DNA of 64,000 nt from an uncultured Clostridium sp. (GTDB taxonomy: Bacteria; Bacillota; Clostridia; Clostridiales; Clostridiaceae): positions 1 through 64,000 of the forward strand of contig URGW01000008.1 of the NCBI GenBank assembly GCA_900547475.1, given 5' to 3'. The notes beneath the pieces are model-generated. The model was not told the DNA's origin. It ran no database searches and saw only the letters and a program-made list of their open reading frames with translations. The stretch's first letter is position 1. The number at the start of each line of letters is the position of its first letter. The position numbers and the translations under genes were made by a program. This document shows positions 61,608 through 64,000 of the stretch, one piece after another.

Positions 61608-62592
61608 AAAAGATTACAATAATATAGAAATACCTAAGAATATAGACTCATTTATAGAAGATTCATTCAATAATGCATATAAATTAAAAAATAGAAAAAG
61701 AGTTAAAAATACTTTAGGAATAATAGCTTCTGGACTAGCTTGCTTTATTATATTAGGTATAACTAAACCTGCTATAGCAAGCGCAATCCCACCATTACAA
61801 AAAGTATTTGAACAGCTACAAGATAGATTGATTAATGAGGGTAAAGATGTTAATTATATAACTGAAGCAAATAAATCAATAAAGAACAATGGAGTTGAAG
61901 TAACATTAACAGATATTATATTTGATGGTAGATATTTATATGTATCATATCTTGTAAAAAGTGATAAGCCTTTTAAAAGTGAGGGTATGGGAATTAGTGA
62001 AACCCAACTCTTATATGAACATAATGAAAAGGTGAGTTTTACTTATGAAGAGTTAGACTCTTCAGGAGTAGCAGGTATTGAAGGGGGCTTTATAGATGAT
62101 AATACATTTGAAGGAATAGAAAAGTATGATTTAAGTTCATTAAAAGCTCAAATACCAGATAATTTTGAGTTTGAAGTATTAATTAACTTATTTAGATGTA
62201 TACCTGATGTTGGTGATGATAGAGCAGAGTTGATGAGAGTAGGAGATTGGGGATTTAAAGTTAATGTAAATATAGAAGAGGGTTTGTCTAAAAAGATTGA
62301 GATAAACTCTACTAATAACGAGGGAATTGGTATTAAAGATGTTGTTATAACTCCATTTGAGGTAATTATAACATCTATGCATGAGGAAGATACAGAATCT
62401 ATTTTATATAATGTAAGTATTACTGATGAATATGGAAATAGTCTTGATTCAAAAGAACGAACATGGAGTGAAACTTCATCTGAAATTATATTTAATAAAA
62501 ATAAGTTGAAAGGTGATAAATTATTGTTAAATATTTACAAAAACTCTTCTGAAGATGAGTTAATATTTACAAAGGAGATTAATATAAAATAA
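61600..62592 (+). CDS. DUF4179 membrane protein, likely anti-sigma factor
   Basis: A 330-residue protein with a cytoplasmic N-terminus of about 40 residues, one transmembrane helix (about 43-63) and an extracytoplasmic DUF4179-type domain. The topology fits anti-sigma factors that bind the sigma factor inside and sense outside. It overlaps the sigma gene by 8 bp. The signal is not known; lysozyme or other envelope stress is a guess from related RsiV systems. Confidence 0.82.
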   Translation: MNKKDYNNIEIPKNIDSFIEDSFNNAYKLKNRKRVKNTLGIIASGLACFIILGITKPAIASAIPPLQKVFEQLQDRLINEGKDVNYITEANKSIKNNGVEVTLTDIIFDGRYLYVSYLVKSDKPFKSEGMGISETQLLYEHNEKVSFTYEELDSSGVAGIEGGFIDDNTFEGIEKYDLSSLKAQIPDNFEFEVLINLFRCIPDVGDDRAELMRVGDWGFKVNVNIEEGLSKKIEINSTNNEGIGIKDVVITPFEVIITSMHEEDTESILYNVSITDEYGNSLDSKERTWSETSSEIIFNKNKLKGDKLLLNIYKNSSEDELIFTKEINIK

Positions 62593-62610
62593 AATCTAAT
62601 CTAATTATAA

Positions 62611-62708
62611 TAAATATTAAATCACTAAAATATAAATTTAAATGAATATATAGTATTTTTTATTTGAAATTAAAAATTTTGTAAGTACCTTGAAATTTAA
62701 GAAGTACT
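62611..62708 (+). repeat. intergenic copy of the region before the sigma gene
   Basis: The 20-bp TAAATATTAAATCACTAAAA occurs exactly at 60906-60925 and 62611-62630. After it, GTATTTTT and AAAAATTTTG recur in order with nearly equal spacing (offset 5 bp). At the place of the ECF promoter the downstream copy has TGTAAG-17-AGTACT (62680-62708), a degraded match to TGAAAC-17-AGTCTA. This suggests a duplicated promoter region. Confidence 0.6.
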
Positions 62709-62748
62709 ATATTTACAAAATATTATATAATTAACTTATAATTATATT
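62701..62748 (+). repeat. 48-bp direct repeat, copy 1
   Basis: This segment is repeated at 63421-63468 with 42 of 48 positions identical by my count. Both copies precede a small gene of the extracytoplasmic cluster. They include TTAACTTA(T/C)AATTATATT and may hold a promoter. Confidence 0.55.
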
Positions 62749-62839
62749 GTATTTTATCAGAATAATATTATTTATTAAATTAATAGATATGATAATTTAA
62801 TAAGTATTATGATTTATAAAAGGTGAGGGAGTATATAAT

Positions 62840-63274
62840 ATTGATAGTAGTATAAAAAAGTATAAGATTTATAATATAGTAGTAATTTCTTTGATAGCTA
62901 TTTGTTTTTTATTATTTAATGTTTTTATTAAAATTTCATTAGATTCAAAAAAAATTTCTCCAAGTGATATTTTAGATAGAGATATAAATGCTGATTTTTT
63001 CATTGTAAATAAAGATATTTATATATATGCAGAAGAGATTAAATGGATAAATGATTTAGATTTTAATGAAAGGAAACTAATAGGAACGATTAATAAAAGT
63101 AATGTAGAAGAAGATTTTAAAGAGTGGAATTCTACAAAATTAGAAGTAGGTACAGAGATATATGAACTTAAAGGTAATATTAAAGAGGAATATGGAGACC
63201 TTATATTACTTGCTAAAATAGGTGAAGAATACATTCCGTATTTTAGATATTCAAACAATGCAAAATTGGATTAA
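62840..63274 (+). CDS. membrane-anchored small protein with apparent ATT start
   Basis: A protein of about 144 residues with an N-terminal helix and a soluble part (from SPSDILDRDINADFF) of about 100 residues. The only standard start, TTG 62891, would cut the transmembrane helix in half and has no ribosome site. The codon ATT at 62840 stands 8 nt after AGGTGAGGGAG and gives a normal basic-then-hydrophobic N-terminus (KKYKIYNIVVISLIAICFLL). ATT initiation is known for infC. A sequencing error or frameshift is the alternative. Function unknown. Confidence 0.55.
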   Translation: MDSSIKKYKIYNIVVISLIAICFLLFNVFIKISLDSKKISPSDILDRDINADFFIVNKDIYIYAEEIKWINDLDFNERKLIGTINKSNVEEDFKEWNSTKLEVGTEIYELKGNIKEEYGDLILLAKIGEEYIPYFRYSNNAKLD

Positions 63275-63304
63275 TATAGATAATTTAAATATAATATGCT
63301 TAAT

Positions 63305-63345
63305 ATAAAAATGGAACAGAGATAAATTTTCTGTTCCATTTTTAT
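63305..63345 (+). terminator. terminator after the small membrane-anchored gene
   Basis: ATAAAAATGGAACAGA (63305-63320) / TCTGTTCCATTTTTAT (63330-63345), a perfect 16-bp stem. Confidence 0.88.
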
Positions 63346-63420
63346 CTTGTTTTTTGTGGTAATTAATAATGTGATCATAGTTATTGTTATAAATCAATAA
63401 AATATAAAATGAAAAATTAA

Positions 63421-63468
63421 ATAGTATTATATTTACATAATATGATATAATTAACTTACAATTATATT
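63421..63468 (+). repeat. 48-bp direct repeat, copy 2
   Basis: Second copy of the segment at 62701-62748, placed upstream of the final lipoprotein gene. The similarity of intergenic regions suggests stepwise duplication of small gene units here. Confidence 0.55.
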
Positions 63469-63578
63469 AATTTATGTTTGACGAATATACGTATTATAAT
63501 GCGATTTTAAATATGAAACAGAAATTTTAAGCTAAGAAATAAACAATATAGAAAATATAAATTACTTGGAGGATAAAA

Positions 63579-64000
63579 ATGAAAAAAGTATTAATTTTAA
63601 TTACGATTTTGAGTGTCTTAATTATTAGTGGATGTGCCCAAAGTAAAGATTTCACAATTAAATTTAAAGAATTTACAGATGAACAAAGTGAAATATTATC
63701 ATTAACTGGAAATAGAGCGTTTAAATACGATTTGAAAAACTTACCTAAAGATAAAAGCTATGAACTAAATATAGTATATGAAGTTTATAAAAATAAAGAA
63801 AAAATAAGAGAAGAAAATATATTAGGTATGGCATATGGACCAACAGAGGATAAGATAGAAGATATTAATATATCAATAAATGTACAAGAAAATAAAATAA
63901 GAGTAATGTGTGGTGGGGGATATAGTGATTTAGAGATAGAAGAAGATATATCTAAATTAACAAATTATTATTTTAATGGAACTAGAGAAATAAATATAGG
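63579..64000 (+). CDS. lipoprotein, 3' end outside the window
   Basis: A frame from ATG 63579 stays open for 140 codons to the end of the window. TTGGAGGA provides the ribosome site. The signal peptide (MKKVLILITILSVLIISGC) has a lipobox ISGC with Cys19. The mature part is not recognised. It lies beyond the repeat copy at 63421 and may belong to the same envelope-stress cluster as the sigma and DUF4179 genes. Confidence 0.75.
   Translation, partial: MKKVLILITILSVLIISGCAQSKDFTIKFKEFTDEQSEILSLTGNRAFKYDLKNLPKDKSYELNIVYEVYKNKEKIREENILGMAYGPTEDKIEDINISINVQENKIRVMCGGGYSDLEIEEDISKLTNYYFNGTREINI

Noticed and set aside
1..64000. CRISPR arrays, tRNA or rRNA genes, insertion sequences
   Set aside because: I looked for regular direct repeats with spacers, cloverleaf-like GC-rich segments, transposase motifs and terminal inverted repeats, and found none that stand up.

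Overview
The window reads as chromosomal DNA of a low-GC, spore-forming Firmicute, most likely a Clostridium sensu stricto. The sequence is very AT-rich, codons almost always end in A or T, strong Shine-Dalgarno (SD) sites of the AGGAGG type precede most genes, and there is a GerA/SpoVAF-type spore gene. The species cannot be named from sequence alone. I see no rRNA, tRNA, CRISPR array, insertion sequence, phage gene or replication origin. Gene content is a mixture of housekeeping, nutrient-use and stress or resistance modules.

Layout. 1-4.7 kb: thiazole and pyrimidine branch of thiamin synthesis (thiF with a fused ThiS-like domain, thiG, thiH, thiC and a TenI-type protein). 4.9-9.3 kb: YqeY-like protein, two overlapping YibE/F membrane proteins and an aminopeptidase P. 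9.4-16.9 kb: a small Cys/Asn/Gly-rich protein that gene calling by length would miss, then a PotBCAD-type ABC transporter followed by adenine deaminase and an MTA/SAH-deaminase-like amidohydrolase, headed by a promoter with an inverted repeat and an upstream hairpin/terminator. 17.2-23 kb: a three-gene cassette of a 22-residue-repeat protein, a MoxR-type AAA+ ATPase and a metallopeptidase-VWA protein, then an AAA/DUF4143 ATPase and a TPR protein. 23-28 kb: VanZ-like membrane protein, and a lipoprotein/response regulator/histidine kinase operon. 28.1-30.4 kb: SpoVAF-like protein, ECF transporter S component and a long hairpin.

30.4-42.3 kb is a plant-oligosaccharide locus: AraC regulator, GH127 arabinofuranosidase, MATE transporter, LacI regulator, GH36 alpha-galactosidase, GPH sugar symporter and GH42 beta-galactosidase. 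The last three carry paired AT-rich palindromes in their promoters whose centres lie 22, 22 and 11 bp apart. 42.4-45.8 kb: a MarR/HsmA-type operon resembling the heme-sensing hsmRA operon of C. difficile, then a phosphatase and an azoreductase. 45.9-51.8 kb: Kup potassium transporter and a heterodimeric ABC exporter. 51.9-53.4 kb: a secreted nonspecific nuclease with a small overlapping partner. 53.6-59.4 kb: a BceRS-BceAB antimicrobial-peptide sensing and detoxification module with an MNT-HEPN pair inserted between the two halves. 59.5-64 kb: small membrane proteins and an ECF sigma/DUF4179 anti-sigma module with an ECF-like autoregulatory promoter and diverged intergenic repeats; the last gene, a lipoprotein, runs off the window.

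The least-explained system is the repeat-protein/MoxR/metallopeptidase-VWA cassette (17176-20544). The best regulatory finding is the phased operator pairs in the galactoside genes.
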